From an uncultured Paracoccaceae bacterium (lineage in GTDB: Bacteria > Pseudomonadota > Alphaproteobacteria > Rhodobacterales > Rhodobacteraceae), in NCBI GenBank assembly GCA_947495295.1, contig CANLYJ010000001.1:868001-932000 (forward strand): a stretch of 64,000 nucleotides of DNA, in the 5' to 3' direction. Below are positions 48,277 to 59,261 of this stretch, one piece after another. Made by a program: the position numbers and the translations under genes. A model generated the notes under the pieces. The model did not search any database. It was not told the origin of the DNA and saw only the letters and a program-made list of their open reading frames with translations. Each line of letters begins with the position of its first letter. The stretch's first letter is position 1.

Positions 48277-49641
48277 TCAGTTCAGGCGTTGCCCAAGACT
48301 ATCCATTGCTGTGCGATAAGCGGCTTCAATTTTGTCCTGCTGGACATGTCTGCCAGATCGAACTTGATGGCGGCCGGCGGACCAAAGATCAGTCATAACA
48401 GAGTCATTTGCGGCAAAGACCAACCCGTCCAAAAGTTGTTCATCTTTTAAACCACAAAGTCGTGGATGCGATCTGTCTATGGCGACCACGTCAGCCAGTA
48501 CCCCCGGCGTGATCTTTCCGGCATTACGCGACAGCGCTTTTGCGCCTCCAGTTGCTGCGCTCAAGTAAAGCCGTTCACCGGTATGCCCACCCTCTGTCAC
48601 CAGCACGTTGCGTTGCCGATCCCTGAGACGCTGGGAATACTCGAACATGCGCAACTCTTCAGTGAGTGAAATATTGATATTCGAGTCTGAGCCGACGCCA
48701 AACATCCCGCCATAACCCAAGAAGGCTGACCCGTTAAAAATGCCATCGCCCAGATTTGCTTCGGTTACCGGACATAAGCCTGCGATCGCCTTGCTTTGCG
48801 CCACTCGACGCGTTTCGTCATCGGTCATGTGGGTTGCGTGGATCAAGCACCACCTGTCGTCAACCGGGGCGTTGTCGAGCAGCCATTCAACTGGTCGCGC
48901 GCCGAGCTGCGCCTTGATATCGTCGACCTCTTGCGTTTGTTCCGCGATGTGAATGTGAATTGGGCCAGACCCGGCCAGTTGCAAGGCCGCAAGTAACTCC
49001 TCCGGCAGGGTAGCCCGCAAGGAATGCGGCGCGATACCAATTTCTGTGTCATGCGCGTGATGCTTGGCCGCTGCCCGACAATCCGCCAGAATTTTGGCAT
49101 AGTTGTCGAGGTTGTTGCCGAACCGACGTTGTCCATCGGCCAAAGGCTGTCCGCCGGCCCCACCATAGCTGTAAAGTACAGGAAGGTGGGTCAACCCGAT
49201 ACCGGCGGTTGCTGCGGCTTCCATGATCCGCAGGGATAATTCTGCGGGGGCGTCATAAGGCGTGCCGTTTTCCTGATGGTGGACATAGTGAAATTCGCCG
49301 ACCGAAGCATAACCGGCCAGTTGCATTTCCATGAAGGTCTGGCTGGCGAATGCACTGATATGTTCCGGTGATAGCTGGCTGGTAAATCGGTACATCAGAT
49401 CGCGCCATGTCCAGAAACTGTCTTGTCCCCGTTCACGATACTCAGTCATCCCGGCCATTGCGCGTTGGAAACTGTGACTGTGCAAATTGGATAACGCCGG
49501 GAGCAGGGTATCGACACGCGTGTCGTCTGACTGCGGGGTCGTGTTTTTTTCGATCTTCGAGATGAGACCGCCGTCGATATATAACCTTGTGTCTTTGCCC
49601 CAACCGGTCGCGAGACGAATGTGCTTTGCAAAGATGTTCAT
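48277..49641 (-). CDS. hutF: formimidoylglutamate deiminase
   Basis: 454 residues. Amidohydrolase fold with metal motif HSHSFQRAMAGMTE, later His in IHIAEQT and IHATHMTDD, and Asp in GVGSDSNINISL. HutF converts N-formimidoyl-L-glutamate to N-formyl-L-glutamate and ammonia; with HutG it defines the five-step histidine pathway, in which formate and glutamate are released. It is divergent from hutI with an 82-bp shared promoter region and followed by hutC. Confidence 0.92.
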   Translation of the reverse strand: MNIFAKHIRLATGWGKDTRLYIDGGLISKIEKNTTPQSDDTRVDTLLPALSNLHSHSFQRAMAGMTEYRERGQDSFWTWRDLMYRFTSQLSPEHISAFASQTFMEMQLAGYASVGEFHYVHHQENGTPYDAPAELSLRIMEAAATAGIGLTHLPVLYSYGGAGGQPLADGQRRFGNNLDNYAKILADCRAAAKHHAHDTEIGIAPHSLRATLPEELLAALQLAGSGPIHIHIAEQTQEVDDIKAQLGARPVEWLLDNAPVDDRWCLIHATHMTDDETRRVAQSKAIAGLCPVTEANLGDGIFNGSAFLGYGGMFGVGSDSNINISLTEELRMFEYSQRLRDRQRNVLVTEGGHTGERLYLSAATGGAKALSRNAGKITPGVLADVVAIDRSHPRLCGLKDEQLLDGLVFAANDSVMTDLWSAGRHQVRSGRHVQQDKIEAAYRTAMDSLGQRLN

Positions 49642-49723
49642 CGAGGTGCTTTATTATGAATGGACATAATATTCTTAACATCATACAAAGACGCCTACAA
49701 GACATACTGAGCGGAGCCATTCT
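49642..49723. promoter_or_regulatory. divergent hutF / hutIHGU promoter region
   Basis: The 82-bp AT-rich gap should hold both promoters and a HutC operator. On the minus strand there is an imperfect direct repeat GTCTTGTAG-GC-GTCTTTGTATG (about 49684-49706). I cannot define a clear HutC palindrome or -10/-35 boxes. Confidence 0.4.
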
Positions 49724-50929
49724 TTGACCGAAACTCTGATGGTAAATTGTGCGTGCGCGCGGATGGGCGTGGATCGCGCAGATTACGGACTTATCGCTGA
49801 CGCCGCGATTGTCGTTGATGACGATAAAGTAGCTTTTGTTGGTCAATTTGGGGCGCTTCCGGCGCAGTATGGCGGCCTAACCCCATGGGACTTGCAGGGT
49901 CGGCTTGTGACCCCTGGATTGATCGACTGCCATACGCATCTTGTCTACGCGGGTAACCGGGCGCGCGAGTTTGAGATGCGGTTGAATGGTGCCTCTTATG
50001 AAGAGATTGCGATGGCTGGCGGTGGCATTGTTTCGACCGTAAGCGCGACCCGTGGCGCTTCTGAAGATACGTTATTGGCCGAGGCCCTGCCGCGCGTCGA
50101 TGCATTGCTTGCCGAAGGTATCACCACGATTGAGGTCAAGTCTGGCTATGGGTTGAACCTTGAAACAGAGATGGCAATGCTGCGCGTGGCCCGTCGTATT
50201 GCGCAGCTACGTCCGGTTGCCGTCAGAACCAGCTATCTGGGGGCGCATGCCGTCCCGCCGGAATATGCTGGCCGTGCCGATGAGTATATTACAGAGATTT
50301 GCATCCCAACCTTGCGCGCAGCACATGCGGAAGGTTTGGTTGATGCGGTCGATGCCTTTTGTGAAGGCATCGCCTTTCAACCCGACCAAGTTGCGCGGGT
50401 GTTTGCGGTGGCACAACAGCTTGGGCTTCCGATCCGAATCCACGCAGAGCAATTGACGAACCTTGGCGGCACAAAACTGGCTGCCGATTTCGGTGCGGTG
50501 TCGGCTGATCACATCGAATATCTCGATGAGGATGGTGTGCAAGCCATGGCCGTGGCAGGAATGGCCGCTGTCATTCTGCCGGGTGCCTATTACACTTTAC
50601 GCGAAACACAGGCCCCGCCGATTGATCTGCTGCGCAAGCATGGTGTGCCAATGGCGGTTTCAACCGATGCCAATCCGGGTTCATCGCCCATGACGTCACT
50701 CCTGCTGGCCATGAACATGGCCTGCACCTTGTTTCAGATGACCCCGCAGGAGGCCTTGGCGGGTGTAACATCTCATGCAGCGCGGGTGCTGGGATATCGC
50801 GACCGTGGTGCAATCGCTGTGGGTCAGCGTGCCGATCTGGCGATTTGGGATGTTAGCCACCCATCTGAGCTATCGTATAGGATCGGCTTCAACCCTCTGC
50901 ACAAACGGATTTTTGGAGGCCAGTCATGA
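49724..50929 (+). CDS. hutI: imidazolonepropionase
   Basis: 401 residues from a TTG at 49724 (a GGAGC lies 7 bases before it); ATG 49739 is an alternative. Amidohydrolase with [17 protein letters not shown] (metal His pair), [23 protein letters not shown] and [10 protein letters not shown], all typical of HutI. It opens imidazolone-5-propionate to formimidoylglutamate. Its stop overlaps the hutH start by four bases (ATGA). Confidence 0.93.
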   Translation: MTETLMVNCACARMGVDRADYGLIADAAIVVDDDKVAFVGQFGALPAQYGGLTPWDLQGRLVTPGLIDCHTHLVYAGNRAREFEMRLNGASYEEIAMAGGGIVSTVSATRGASEDTLLAEALPRVDALLAEGITTIEVKSGYGLNLETEMAMLRVARRIAQLRPVAVRTSYLGAHAVPPEYAGRADEYITEICIPTLRAAHAEGLVDAVDAFCEGIAFQPDQVARVFAVAQQLGLPIRIHAEQLTNLGGTKLAADFGAVSADHIEYLDEDGVQAMAVAGMAAVILPGAYYTLRETQAPPIDLLRKHGVPMAVSTDANPGSSPMTSLLLAMNMACTLFQMTPQEALAGVTSHAARVLGYRDRGAIAVGQRADLAIWDVSHPSELSYRIGFNPLHKRIFGGQS

Positions 50930-52461
50930 ACGCGCTTCAGTTGATGCCCGGAGCGGTTACCCTGGATGAACTCGCCAGTATTTTCTGGGATGAGCGCGCC
51001 GCGTTGCTTGATCCGTCATGCAAGCCTGCGATTGAAAAGGCCGCGTGGCGTATTGAGGAAGCAGCGCAAGGCGATGCGCCAGTCTACGGCGTAAACACCG
51101 GCTTTGGTAAACTCGCCAGCATGAAGATTGCCAAGGAAGATACAGCAACTCTTCAGCGCAATCTGGTCCTGTCGCATTGTTGCGGCGTTGGTGCGCCGAT
51201 CTCGCGACGCATGTCGCGGCTTGTGATGGCGTTAAAACTGATATCTTTGGGCCGCGGTGCCTCTGGCGTGCGGTGGTCCTTGATTGAGTTGCTCCAAGAT
51301 ATGCTGGCTCGGGGCGTCACACCGGTGATCCCAGCGCAGGGTTCTGTCGGCGCATCTGGCGACCTGGCCCCGCTAGCGCATATGACAGCCGTTCTGCTGG
51401 GAGAGGGCGCGGCAGAGTTCGAAGGTGATACCTTGCCCGGTGCAGATGCATTGGCCAAGGCAGGGCTGGCGCCGATCCCGCTTGGCCCGAAAGAAGGGCT
51501 GGCCTTTATCAATGGCACGCAATTCTCAACTGCATTCGCGTTGGCGGGGTTATTCAAGGCATGGCGTGCCGCGCAAACAGCCCTTGTGACATCTGCCGTC
51601 ACAACCGATGCCATTATGGGATCGACGGCGCCGTTGCAGCCGGAGATACATAGTCTGCGCGGGCATCAGGGGCAGATTGAGGCGGCTGCCGCCATGCGCG
51701 CATTGCTTGCGGGGTCGGAAATCCGTGAGAGCCACCGCGACGGTGACACCCGTGTGCAGGATCCGTATTGCATACGGTGTCAGCCGCAGGTGACAGGTGC
51801 GGCCATTGATATCTTAAGGCAAGCGGCAATCACATTGCGGATTGAGGCAAACGCTGCCACCGATAACCCGCTTGTACTGGCTGACGCGGATATGATCGTT
51901 TCAGGCGGAAACTTTCATGCCGAACCTGTCGGCTTTGCGGCGGATATGATTGCGCTGGCGGTATCCGAAATTGGTGCGATTGCGCAGCGACGTGTGGCGC
52001 TGATGGTTGATCCGACATTGTCGTTTGATCTGCCGCCTTTTCTAACGCCTGCGCCCGGTCTGAATTCTGGCTATATGATTGCCGAGGTGACAACGGCGGC
52101 GTTGATGTCCGAAAACAAGCATCTCGCGAACCCATGTGTCACTGATTCAACACCGACCTCGGCTAATCAGGAGGATCATGTGTCAATGGCGGCGCATGGC
52201 GCGTTTCGATTGGGCCGGATGCTGGACAATCTGAACGCCATTCTTGGGGTCGAGCTGTTATGCGCCGCGCAGGGTGTCGAATTCCGCGCGCCACTTGAAA
52301 CAAGTCCGCCGTTGCAGGCCTGTATCGGGCGACTGCGTCAGGATGTGCCTCGCCTTGAGGAGGATCGATATCTTGCGCCTGATATCGCGGTTGCGACTAA
52401 AATCATTGCAAGCGGCGATTTGCAAAAGGTCGCAGGTGTGACAGCCGCGGGGTTAAAATGA
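50926..52461 (+). CDS. hutH: histidine ammonia-lyase
   Basis: 511 residues, the normal size. The Ala-Ser-Gly triad that cyclises to the MIO cofactor is in [15 protein letters not shown], about residue 145. Other signatures: [12 protein letters not shown] and the C-terminal [15 protein letters not shown]. Deaminates L-histidine to urocanate. Start ATG 50926 lies inside the hutI end and its stop overlaps hutG by four bases, so hutI, hutH and hutG are translationally coupled. Confidence 0.95.
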   Translation: MNALQLMPGAVTLDELASIFWDERAALLDPSCKPAIEKAAWRIEEAAQGDAPVYGVNTGFGKLASMKIAKEDTATLQRNLVLSHCCGVGAPISRRMSRLVMALKLISLGRGASGVRWSLIELLQDMLARGVTPVIPAQGSVGASGDLAPLAHMTAVLLGEGAAEFEGDTLPGADALAKAGLAPIPLGPKEGLAFINGTQFSTAFALAGLFKAWRAAQTALVTSAVTTDAIMGSTAPLQPEIHSLRGHQGQIEAAAAMRALLAGSEIRESHRDGDTRVQDPYCIRCQPQVTGAAIDILRQAAITLRIEANAATDNPLVLADADMIVSGGNFHAEPVGFAADMIALAVSEIGAIAQRRVALMVDPTLSFDLPPFLTPAPGLNSGYMIAEVTTAALMSENKHLANPCVTDSTPTSANQEDHVSMAAHGAFRLGRMLDNLNAILGVELLCAAQGVEFRAPLETSPPLQACIGRLRQDVPRLEEDRYLAPDIAVATKIIASGDLQKVAGVTAAGLK

Positions 52462-53285
52462 TGGACGTTGTCACCGTATCCGAAGGGGCCGGCCCAATCA
52501 TACTGGCGCAACCGCATGGCGGCACTTTTGTACCTGACGATTTGATGCGGCGGTTGAATACGCGAGGACAGGGGCTGGACGATACAGATTGGCATATCAC
52601 CCGGCTCTATGATGGCCTTTTGGACGATGTGACGGTCGTGCGTTCCAATATCCACCGATATGTCATTGATGCGAACCGCGATCCTGCCGGGGTGTCGCTT
52701 TATCCTGGGCAAAATACAACCACGCTTTGCCCCACTACTGACTTCGACGGCCAAGATATCTGGTGTGCAGGTCAGGCACCCTCGACCGATGAAATAGAAA
52801 CCCGTCGCCAGACTTATCACGCGCCCTATCATGCCGCTTTGGCGACGGAGCTTGCGCGGGTAAAAGTCGCCCATGGTTTTGCGGTGCTTTATGACTGCCA
52901 TTCGATCCGGTCAAATATCCCTTTCCTTTTTGAAGGGCAGTTACCTGTCTTCAACATAGGAACCAATGGCGGCACGACCTGTGCAAGCGAGATCGAACAA
53001 TCGGTTCATGCCATCTGTCAAGACAGCTTGCCGCAGAGCACCGTATTAAATGGCCGCTTTAAGGGCGGGTGGACGACCCGCCATTACGGGCGGCCAGCGA
53101 AGGGTCAACATGCGGTTCAGATGGAACTGGCACAACGTGCCTACATGGATGAGGTTTCGCCATGGGCCTATCGCACTGATGGCGCGGACCGGCTTCGCAC
53201 ATCCCTTCGCCAAATTCTTACAACACTGCATCATCTGGCCATGTCAGGTGAATTGAACGCCGCAAGAGGAACTGCACATGTCTGA
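52458..53285 (+). CDS. hutG: N-formylglutamate deformylase
   Basis: 275 residues of the FGase family (not the arginase-like formiminoglutamase). [34 protein letters not shown] and [11 protein letters not shown] carry the presumed metal ligands. Produces L-glutamate and formate, the last step of the HutF route. Its last 8 bases overlap the hutU start. Confidence 0.92.
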   Translation: MMDVVTVSEGAGPIILAQPHGGTFVPDDLMRRLNTRGQGLDDTDWHITRLYDGLLDDVTVVRSNIHRYVIDANRDPAGVSLYPGQNTTTLCPTTDFDGQDIWCAGQAPSTDEIETRRQTYHAPYHAALATELARVKVAHGFAVLYDCHSIRSNIPFLFEGQLPVFNIGTNGGTTCASEIEQSVHAICQDSLPQSTVLNGRFKGGWTTRHYGRPAKGQHAVQMELAQRAYMDEVSPWAYRTDGADRLRTSLRQILTTLHHLAMSGELNAARGTAHV

Positions 53286-54948
53286 TCGCAAAAATACCCG
53301 CGATATCTATCCCCCGACTGGGTCCGAGCTGAATGCGAAAAGCTGGCTGACCGAAGCCCCATTGCGGATGTTGATGAATAATCTGCACCCGGATGTCGCT
53401 GAAAACCCGCATGAGCTGGTTGTCTATGGTGGCATCGGTCGCGCCGCACGCAGTTGGTCCGATTTTGATGCGATGGTTGCCACGCTGAAAGACCTCGACG
53501 CCGACGAAACGCTGATCGTGCAATCGGGTCGACCGGTTGCTGTGGTCAAAACCCATACGGACGCGCCGCGTGTCTTGATTGCCAACTCGAACCTTGTGCC
53601 ACATTGGGCAACTTGGGACCATTTCAATACGCTCGATAAAAAGGGCCTGATGATGTACGGGCAGATGACGGCGGGCAGTTGGATATATATCGGCAGCCAA
53701 GGCATCGTGCAGGGCACTTATGAGACATTCGTTGAGGCGGGGCGCCAACACTATGACGGCGATCTGACAGGGAAATGGATACTGACCGGCGGACTGGGCG
53801 GCATGGGTGGCGCGCAACCGCTGGCGGCGGTGATGGCCGGCGCCTGTTGTCTGGCCGTCGAGTGCAACCCTGACAGCATCGATTTCCGTATGCGCACGAA
53901 ATATGTCGACGAACGCGTTGATACGCTGAACGAGGCGCTAGCCCTGATTGACCGCTGGACGAAGGCCGGAGAGGCGAAATCTGTGGGACTTCTGGGCAAT
54001 GCTGCCGATGTTTTCGCCGAACTGGTGGCGCGGGGTGTGCGGCCGGATTTGGTGACTGATCAGACATCTGCCCATGATCCGCTGAATGGGTATCTGCCGC
54101 AGGGCTGGAGCATGGCTGAATGGAAGGCCAAGCGCGAAACCGATCCCAAGGCGGTGGAACGTGCGGCCCGCGCATCCATGAAAGTGCATGTGAAGGCGAT
54201 GGTCGATTTCTGGAACATGGGCGTTCCAACACTGGACTACGGAAACAACATTCGTCAGGTAGCACTAGAGGAAGGGTTGGAAGACGCCTTTGACTTCCCG
54301 GGGTTTGTGCCGGCTTACATTCGGCCCTTGTTTTGTAGGGGTGTTGGGCCGTTCCGCTGGTGCGCGCTGTCGGGTGACCCCGAAGATATCTACAAGACAG
54401 ATGCCAAGGTAAAAGAAGTTCTGCCCGATAACAAACACCTACATAACTGGCTGGATATGGCGCGCGAGCGGATCAGTTTTCAGGGCTTGCCCGCCCGCAT
54501 CTGTTGGGTGGGTCTCGGGGACCGCCACCGGCTTGGTCTTGCCTTCAATGAGATGGTCAAATCTGGCGAACTGTCGGCACCGATTGTCATCGGGCGCGAT
54601 CATCTGGACAGTGGGTCCGTGGCCTCACCCAACCGCGAGACCGAGGCGATGAAGGATGGGTCTGATGCTGTATCCGATTGGCCGCTGTTGAATGCTTTGA
54701 TCAACACCGCATCTGGGGCGACATGGGTGTCTTTACATCATGGCGGTGGTGTCGGCATGGGGTTTAGTCAACATGCGGGCATGGTTGTTTGTGCTGATGG
54801 TACCGAGGAGGCAGCGGCGCGACTGAATCGGGTCTTGTGGAATGACCCGGCCTCTGGCGTCTGGCGACATGCCGATGCGGGCTATGAAGACGCGGTAGCC
54901 TGCGCACGCGAAAAAGGGCTTCGCCTGCCAACAATTCTAGGCAATTGA
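53278..54948 (+). CDS. hutU: urocanate hydratase
   Basis: 556 residues. Begins [23 protein letters not shown]-binding loop [14 protein letters not shown]; substrate region with [18 protein letters not shown] and [16 protein letters not shown]. Catalyses NAD-dependent hydration of urocanate to imidazolonepropionate. Last gene of hutIHGU; order here is I-H-G-U, so the enzymes for steps 3, 1, 5 and 2 are encoded in that order. The next gene begins about 140 bases later. Confidence 0.95.
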   Translation: MSDRKNTRDIYPPTGSELNAKSWLTEAPLRMLMNNLHPDVAENPHELVVYGGIGRAARSWSDFDAMVATLKDLDADETLIVQSGRPVAVVKTHTDAPRVLIANSNLVPHWATWDHFNTLDKKGLMMYGQMTAGSWIYIGSQGIVQGTYETFVEAGRQHYDGDLTGKWILTGGLGGMGGAQPLAAVMAGACCLAVECNPDSIDFRMRTKYVDERVDTLNEALALIDRWTKAGEAKSVGLLGNAADVFAELVARGVRPDLVTDQTSAHDPLNGYLPQGWSMAEWKAKRETDPKAVERAARASMKVHVKAMVDFWNMGVPTLDYGNNIRQVALEEGLEDAFDFPGFVPAYIRPLFCRGVGPFRWCALSGDPEDIYKTDAKVKEVLPDNKHLHNWLDMARERISFQGLPARICWVGLGDRHRLGLAFNEMVKSGELSAPIVIGRDHLDSGSVASPNRETEAMKDGSDAVSDWPLLNALINTASGATWVSLHHGGGVGMGFSQHAGMVVCADGTEEAAARLNRVLWNDPASGVWRHADAGYEDAVACAREKGLRLPTILGN

Positions 54949-55088
54949 GGTGATCCTCGCTGATAGCATGAAGCCCGGCCTGCGCTGTTTTGGCGCTCAT
55001 AAGGACAACTAAAGCAAGCTATTATGCCTTATGGATAGTCGGGATAAAGAGACACAGCTACGGTGACTGCATAGAAGGGGAGACATCG

Positions 55089-56123
55089 ATGTTTCTACGC
55101 AATTGCTGGTATGTCGCGGGGTGGAGCAAAGACTACGACCGACAACTGAAGCCGCAAATGATCCTTGGCGACAATATCGTGTTCTACCGTCAGGCTGATG
55201 GTACAGCAGTTGCGCTGGAAGATGCATGTCCGCATCGAAAACTGCCTTTGTCAGATGGGGCGCTGGACGGTGACAGGGTGGTCTGCGGGTATCATGGGCT
55301 GACGTTTGATTGCACAGGCACTTGCGTAGATGCGCCAACCCAACGCGACAACACACCCAAACGCGCAGTGGTCAAATCCTATCCTGTTGTTGATCGGTAT
55401 CGCTTGCTGTGGATCTGGATGGGTGAACCTGAAAAAGCCAATCCTGACGATATCTTTGAAATCGAAAACTTTGATAATCCAGAATGGGGCTACACGGATG
55501 GTGGCGTGCTGCCGATTGCGTGTAATTACCTTTGGGTTGCCGATAACCTGTTGGACCCAAGTCATGTGGCATGGGTTCACGTCACATCCTTTGCCGGGGC
55601 GGGCACTGACGACCAACCGCTTGATCTGGAGCGAACGGAACATGGGGTTGTTGTGTCACGTTGGATCCACGACCAACCGCCTTCGCCTTACTACAAGGAT
55701 CTGATCCGCTTTTCTGGCAATTGCGACAGATTGCAGCATTACGAGATGTGCTTTCCAGCTATTGCGCTGAACAAATCCATCTATACGCCCGTCGGAACGG
55801 GTGGCCCGGACAAGCCTCATGTTGCCAACACCTACGTAAACATCTCTTATAACTTCATGACCCCGGTTGATGAAAACAACACTCAGTATATTTGGTTTCA
55901 ACATCGCAACACTGACCCGGATGACACAGAAATTTCCGATAAGATGAATGCAGGTGCGGTTGTGGCATTTAACGAGGATAAGACCATTCTTGAAGCCGTC
56001 CACAAAGGTATGGCCAACAAGGTCACGCCCAATATTGATCTTGGTCTGGATGCCGGCGCAAAACTGTTTCGGCTTCAGCTACAGCGCCTGATTGATGCAG
56101 AGAATGAGAGCGCAGGTACGTAG
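55089..56123 (+). CDS. Rieske non-haem iron oxygenase (VanA-like)
   Basis: 344 residues from ATG 55089 (MFLRNCWYVAGWSKDY), preceded by GGGGAGA; the frame is open upstream without support. Rieske [2Fe-2S] ligands in ACPHRKLPL and CGYHGLTFD; catalytic iron site DNLLDPSHVAWVH (Asp, His, His). Closest in layout to vanillate O-demethylase oxygenase and betaine/N-demethylase types. No reductase partner is encoded nearby. Placement right after the hut operon hints at an N-methyl or aromatic substrate, but nothing in the sequence fixes it. Confidence 0.88.
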   Translation: MFLRNCWYVAGWSKDYDRQLKPQMILGDNIVFYRQADGTAVALEDACPHRKLPLSDGALDGDRVVCGYHGLTFDCTGTCVDAPTQRDNTPKRAVVKSYPVVDRYRLLWIWMGEPEKANPDDIFEIENFDNPEWGYTDGGVLPIACNYLWVADNLLDPSHVAWVHVTSFAGAGTDDQPLDLERTEHGVVVSRWIHDQPPSPYYKDLIRFSGNCDRLQHYEMCFPAIALNKSIYTPVGTGGPDKPHVANTYVNISYNFMTPVDENNTQYIWFQHRNTDPDDTEISDKMNAGAVVAFNEDKTILEAVHKGMANKVTPNIDLGLDAGAKLFRLQLQRLIDAENESAGT

Positions 56124-56152
56124 GTCTTAACCTTCATTGTCGCCACTGGGCT

Positions 56153-57160
56153 CTATTTCTGAATGACAGCATTTTCCCATTCAGCGACGAACCTGCGCCG
56201 CTTTAACGTATCGAGAAACGTCATCAGCGCGGGTTCAAGCGCGATGGTGGCGCGTTCAATCTCGTTTGGCTGCATATTCAGACGTGGCAATTGAATGGCG
56301 TCGTCGTTTCCCTGGGACTGCAGAGCGACAAGATGCCGGATGAAGGCGGCGGCGGGCTCTGGATTTGGCGCATCGGTTGACACCATTGCCGTTCGCATCA
56401 TCGTCGTTGGAAAATCTGAGGGCAGGATAACCTCGAAAGTATCCCTGCTTTCGACACGGGCCTCCGCATAGCTTCCCAACACATTATAGGCCACAGCAAT
56501 CCGGCCATCGACAAGATCGTCGATCATTGCACCCGAACAACAGTATAGTTTCACATTTAAGGCGCCTAGTACCTCCATCAAGCGCCAATAGGTTTCTGTG
56601 GCGCGCGCATCTTGCGTTGCGAACAGATAACCGACACCCGATTTGCGGATATCGTAGGTACCAACACGGCCGCTGAATATGTCGGGTCTTGCACGGATCG
56701 CCTCGATCAACTCCTGGCGGGTTTGTGGAATCTGGTAACCTGCAAACGCCGCTTTATTGATGACAATGGCAGCCGGTTCAGAGGTGAAGGCAAACAGGCT
56801 TTGCCGCCACTGCGCCCAAGAAGGATAAGAAATATCCGGCAAACGAAATGCCAGCCCATCATTGACCAGCTTGAGTTGAAGATCCATCGCGCTGGAAACA
56901 ACCACGTCGAAGCCATCTGGGGCAGCACGGAAAATCTGGTCAATATCGGCGGTGCCAGTAACAAGGTATTCCACACCAGTATCGGGATTGTCGGATATGA
57001 AACCTTCGATGATGGGAGCGAACAGGGCAGTGTCAGTGCTTGAAATGATACGCAGCATCTGCCCGGACGCATCGGCGTTGAAAACCTGTTGATCTTCCCA
57101 TTCCTGAGCAAAAACTACCTTCGAAAAGATCGAAAGAATTAAAGCAACAAAGTAGCGCAT
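56153..57160 (-). CDS. periplasmic ABC-type substrate-binding protein in the tctDE operon
   Basis: 335 residues with a signal peptide (MRYFVALILSIFSKVVFA). Iron(III)/ 2-aminoethylphosphonate-class type II fold: LRIISSTDTALFAPIIEGF, GFDVVVSSAMDLQ and a late VAYNVLGSYAEARVE. No cognate permease or ATPase is nearby. It overlaps the end of the upstream sensor kinase gene by 22 bases, so it is made with TctDE. It may act as an extracytoplasmic ligand-binding partner of the sensor kinase rather than in transport; this is inference from gene order. Confidence 0.8.
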   Translation of the reverse strand: MRYFVALILSIFSKVVFAQEWEDQQVFNADASGQMLRIISSTDTALFAPIIEGFISDNPDTGVEYLVTGTADIDQIFRAAPDGFDVVVSSAMDLQLKLVNDGLAFRLPDISYPSWAQWRQSLFAFTSEPAAIVINKAAFAGYQIPQTRQELIEAIRARPDIFSGRVGTYDIRKSGVGYLFATQDARATETYWRLMEVLGALNVKLYCCSGAMIDDLVDGRIAVAYNVLGSYAEARVESRDTFEVILPSDFPTTMMRTAMVSTDAPNPEPAAAFIRHLVALQSQGNDDAIQLPRLNMQPNEIERATIALEPALMTFLDTLKRRRFVAEWENAVIQK

Positions 57161-58497
57161 GCACCGCCCTCCGGTCGGTTCGACAGAACAAGATCACCGC
57201 CATGCGCCTTGGCCACGTCGATTGCGATTGTCAGACCTAGACCTGAGCCAATTGTCCCTTCTGAGTTTTTCCCCCGTTTGAAACGCGAAGCGAGCGTATC
57301 AACTTCTTCTGCGGGAAAGCCCGGCCCGGCGTCGCTCACTTTGATTTGGATATTTGGGGTAGCAGTGACTGTGATGTTCACAGCACTTTCGCTTGGCGCG
57401 TATTTCAAAGCATTGTCGATCAGGTTGCGCACAGCATTCTGAATAAGGATAGGATCGCCGGAATAGGTCACCGTTGCATCGCTGTGCAGGCATAGTTCGA
57501 GGTCCTTCATTTCGGCGATTGGCGTCAATCGGATGACAAGATCATTCACAAGCGCCACCAAATCGATGTCTTGTCGATCAAGGTGGTCAGCCCGAAAGGT
57601 GATCATTGCATGGTCAAGTAGCTGACCTGCGGCACGCGAACTTTCATCAATTGCGCGGACCATGGATCGCATCGCCTGGCGGTTTTCCTCTTTATCGACA
57701 CGTTGCAATGTCGCCTCGGCGTAGGATCGCACCGTGGCGAGAGGGGTGCGAACCCTATGCGCTGCTTCGGCGATGAAATCCTCTGATTGGCTGAGCGATT
57801 GGTCCAGTCGTCCCATCAACGAGTTCAGTGAAATGACCAGCGGTGCCATTTCCGCTGGCACGGGCTTCCTGAAAGGGCTTAGGTCCTCTGGCCCACGTCT
57901 GGTGACCGAGTTTGTTAGCCGCTGTAGCTGTCCAATTGTCGTTGATGTCGCCCAAAAAGACAAAGTCGCGGCAAACGCAAAGAAACCCGCACCGAACAAG
58001 GCCGCGTTGCGCGAGATCTGCGTCAGTGTTCCAGACAGCGCGTCTTGGGTTTGCGCGAGCGCTACGCGGATCTGCGTGCGTTTGTCGATGCCGATCAGCG
58101 TGCGATTTGCTGTGACCAGTCTTACTATTTCACCGCGAAACCTGACTGTCTGGAAATCCTTGGCCTGATCGGAGCTAACCGTCAGTTCAGGATAGCCGGA
58201 CAAAAAGGTATCGTCCTGATAGATTGCATAGAAAACTCTATCATCCGATGGCGTGCTTAGCATTGAAAATGACGCGTAGGGAATGTCGATTTCGACTTGT
58301 CCTTCGCGTATGGTCGCCGCGTCCAGAATTGACGCGATAGAGGCACCCAGAATGTTATCTTGTCCCTGTTGGGCAACCTGGGTCGCATAGTTCCGCACAG
58401 CGAAGAAAAGCAGAAGGGCAAGTATTGCAGCCCCGCCAATTAGCGTGACAACAAGTCGATTTCGGAGAGATCCCGAGACGGGTAGGCTAGGTGTCAT
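57139..58497 (-). CDS. tctE: sensor histidine kinase (TctE-like)
   Basis: 452 residues from ATG 58497 (MTPSLPVSGSLRNRLV); a TTG at 58515 is also in frame. Two membrane helices (about 15-35 and 165-190) flank a periplasmic sensor region of ~130 residues. HisKA with His in FIAEAAHRVRTPLATVRS, ATPase N box NLIDNALKY, and C-terminal GLGLTIA. Overlaps the response regulator gene upstream and the binding-protein gene downstream. Probably senses the tricarboxylate or a related acid carried by the divergent TctCBA system. Confidence 0.88.
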   Translation of the reverse strand: MTPSLPVSGSLRNRLVVTLIGGAAILALLLFFAVRNYATQVAQQGQDNILGASIASILDAATIREGQVEIDIPYASFSMLSTPSDDRVFYAIYQDDTFLSGYPELTVSSDQAKDFQTVRFRGEIVRLVTANRTLIGIDKRTQIRVALAQTQDALSGTLTQISRNAALFGAGFFAFAATLSFWATSTTIGQLQRLTNSVTRRGPEDLSPFRKPVPAEMAPLVISLNSLMGRLDQSLSQSEDFIAEAAHRVRTPLATVRSYAEATLQRVDKEENRQAMRSMVRAIDESSRAAGQLLDHAMITFRADHLDRQDIDLVALVNDLVIRLTPIAEMKDLELCLHSDATVTYSGDPILIQNAVRNLIDNALKYAPSESAVNITVTATPNIQIKVSDAGPGFPAEEVDTLASRFKRGKNSEGTIGSGLGLTIAIDVAKAHGGDLVLSNRPEGGACATLLL

Positions 58498-59155
58498 ATT
58501 CAAGCCGGTATCCAAGCCCGCGCAGTGTAACGATCCTCAAATCGGATTGTTCAAGATGTTTGCGCAGCCGCCCGATATAGACCTCAATCGCGTTTTCCGA
58601 CGCATCGTCATCGTAAGAAAAAAGTCGGTCAGCCAGTTTCTGTTTGGAGAACACTTGCCCCGGCGCATTTATCAGAACCTCAAGAAGGCGCAGCTCTCGG
58701 TTGCGCAGTGTCACATTGGATCCGCGTACAGACATGGAACCTGCCACAGGGTCAAAAACGATACCCCCGCTTTCGAAAACAGTCTGGGCTTTTCCCGCTT
58801 TCCGGCGCAGGACGGCACGGCATCGCGCCTCAAGTTCGGCATGGTCGAAAGGTTTCGTAACGTAGTCATCGGCGCCCAGGTCCAAGGATCCGATTCGATC
58901 TGATACCTGACTTCGGGCGGTCAGAACGATCACCGGTGTGTCCAGATCGCTGGCCCGGTGCGTCTTGAGGAAGCTGCGCCCGTCACCATCCGGCAGCATG
59001 ATATCGAGCAGGATCAGATCATAATCGCCAGTTTCAACATAGGCGGTCGCATCCCCTAAATTTGCTGCGTGATCAATGACATGCCCATCCAAACGCATGC
59101 GTGATGACACGGCATTGGCGAGCTCCTGATTGTCTTCGACAAGAAGAAATTTCAT
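58487..59155 (-). CDS. tctD: OmpR-family response regulator (TctD-like)
   Basis: 222 residues. Receiver domain with phosphoacceptor Asp in DLILLDIMLPDG, Thr in VLTARSQ and Lys in VTKPFDH; winged-helix output domain (~125-220) with NRELRLLEVLINAPG and EVYIGRLRKHLEQS. First gene of tctDE and divergent from tctC across 106 bp, so it very likely activates tctCBA. Confidence 0.9.
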   Translation of the reverse strand: MKFLLVEDNQELANAVSSRMRLDGHVIDHAANLGDATAYVETGDYDLILLDIMLPDGDGRSFLKTHRASDLDTPVIVLTARSQVSDRIGSLDLGADDYVTKPFDHAELEARCRAVLRRKAGKAQTVFESGGIVFDPVAGSMSVRGSNVTLRNRELRLLEVLINAPGQVFSKQKLADRLFSYDDDASENAIEVYIGRLRKHLEQSDLRIVTLRGLGYRLEYDT

Positions 59156-59261
59156 GCTTTTTAGATCACTGGTTTTTTGGTGACAGGTCGGTGTCAGGTT
59201 ATCATGCTTTCATTCGTTCAACTGAGCCGCCAAGCGGACAGTTGTCAAATGGGAGGACAAT

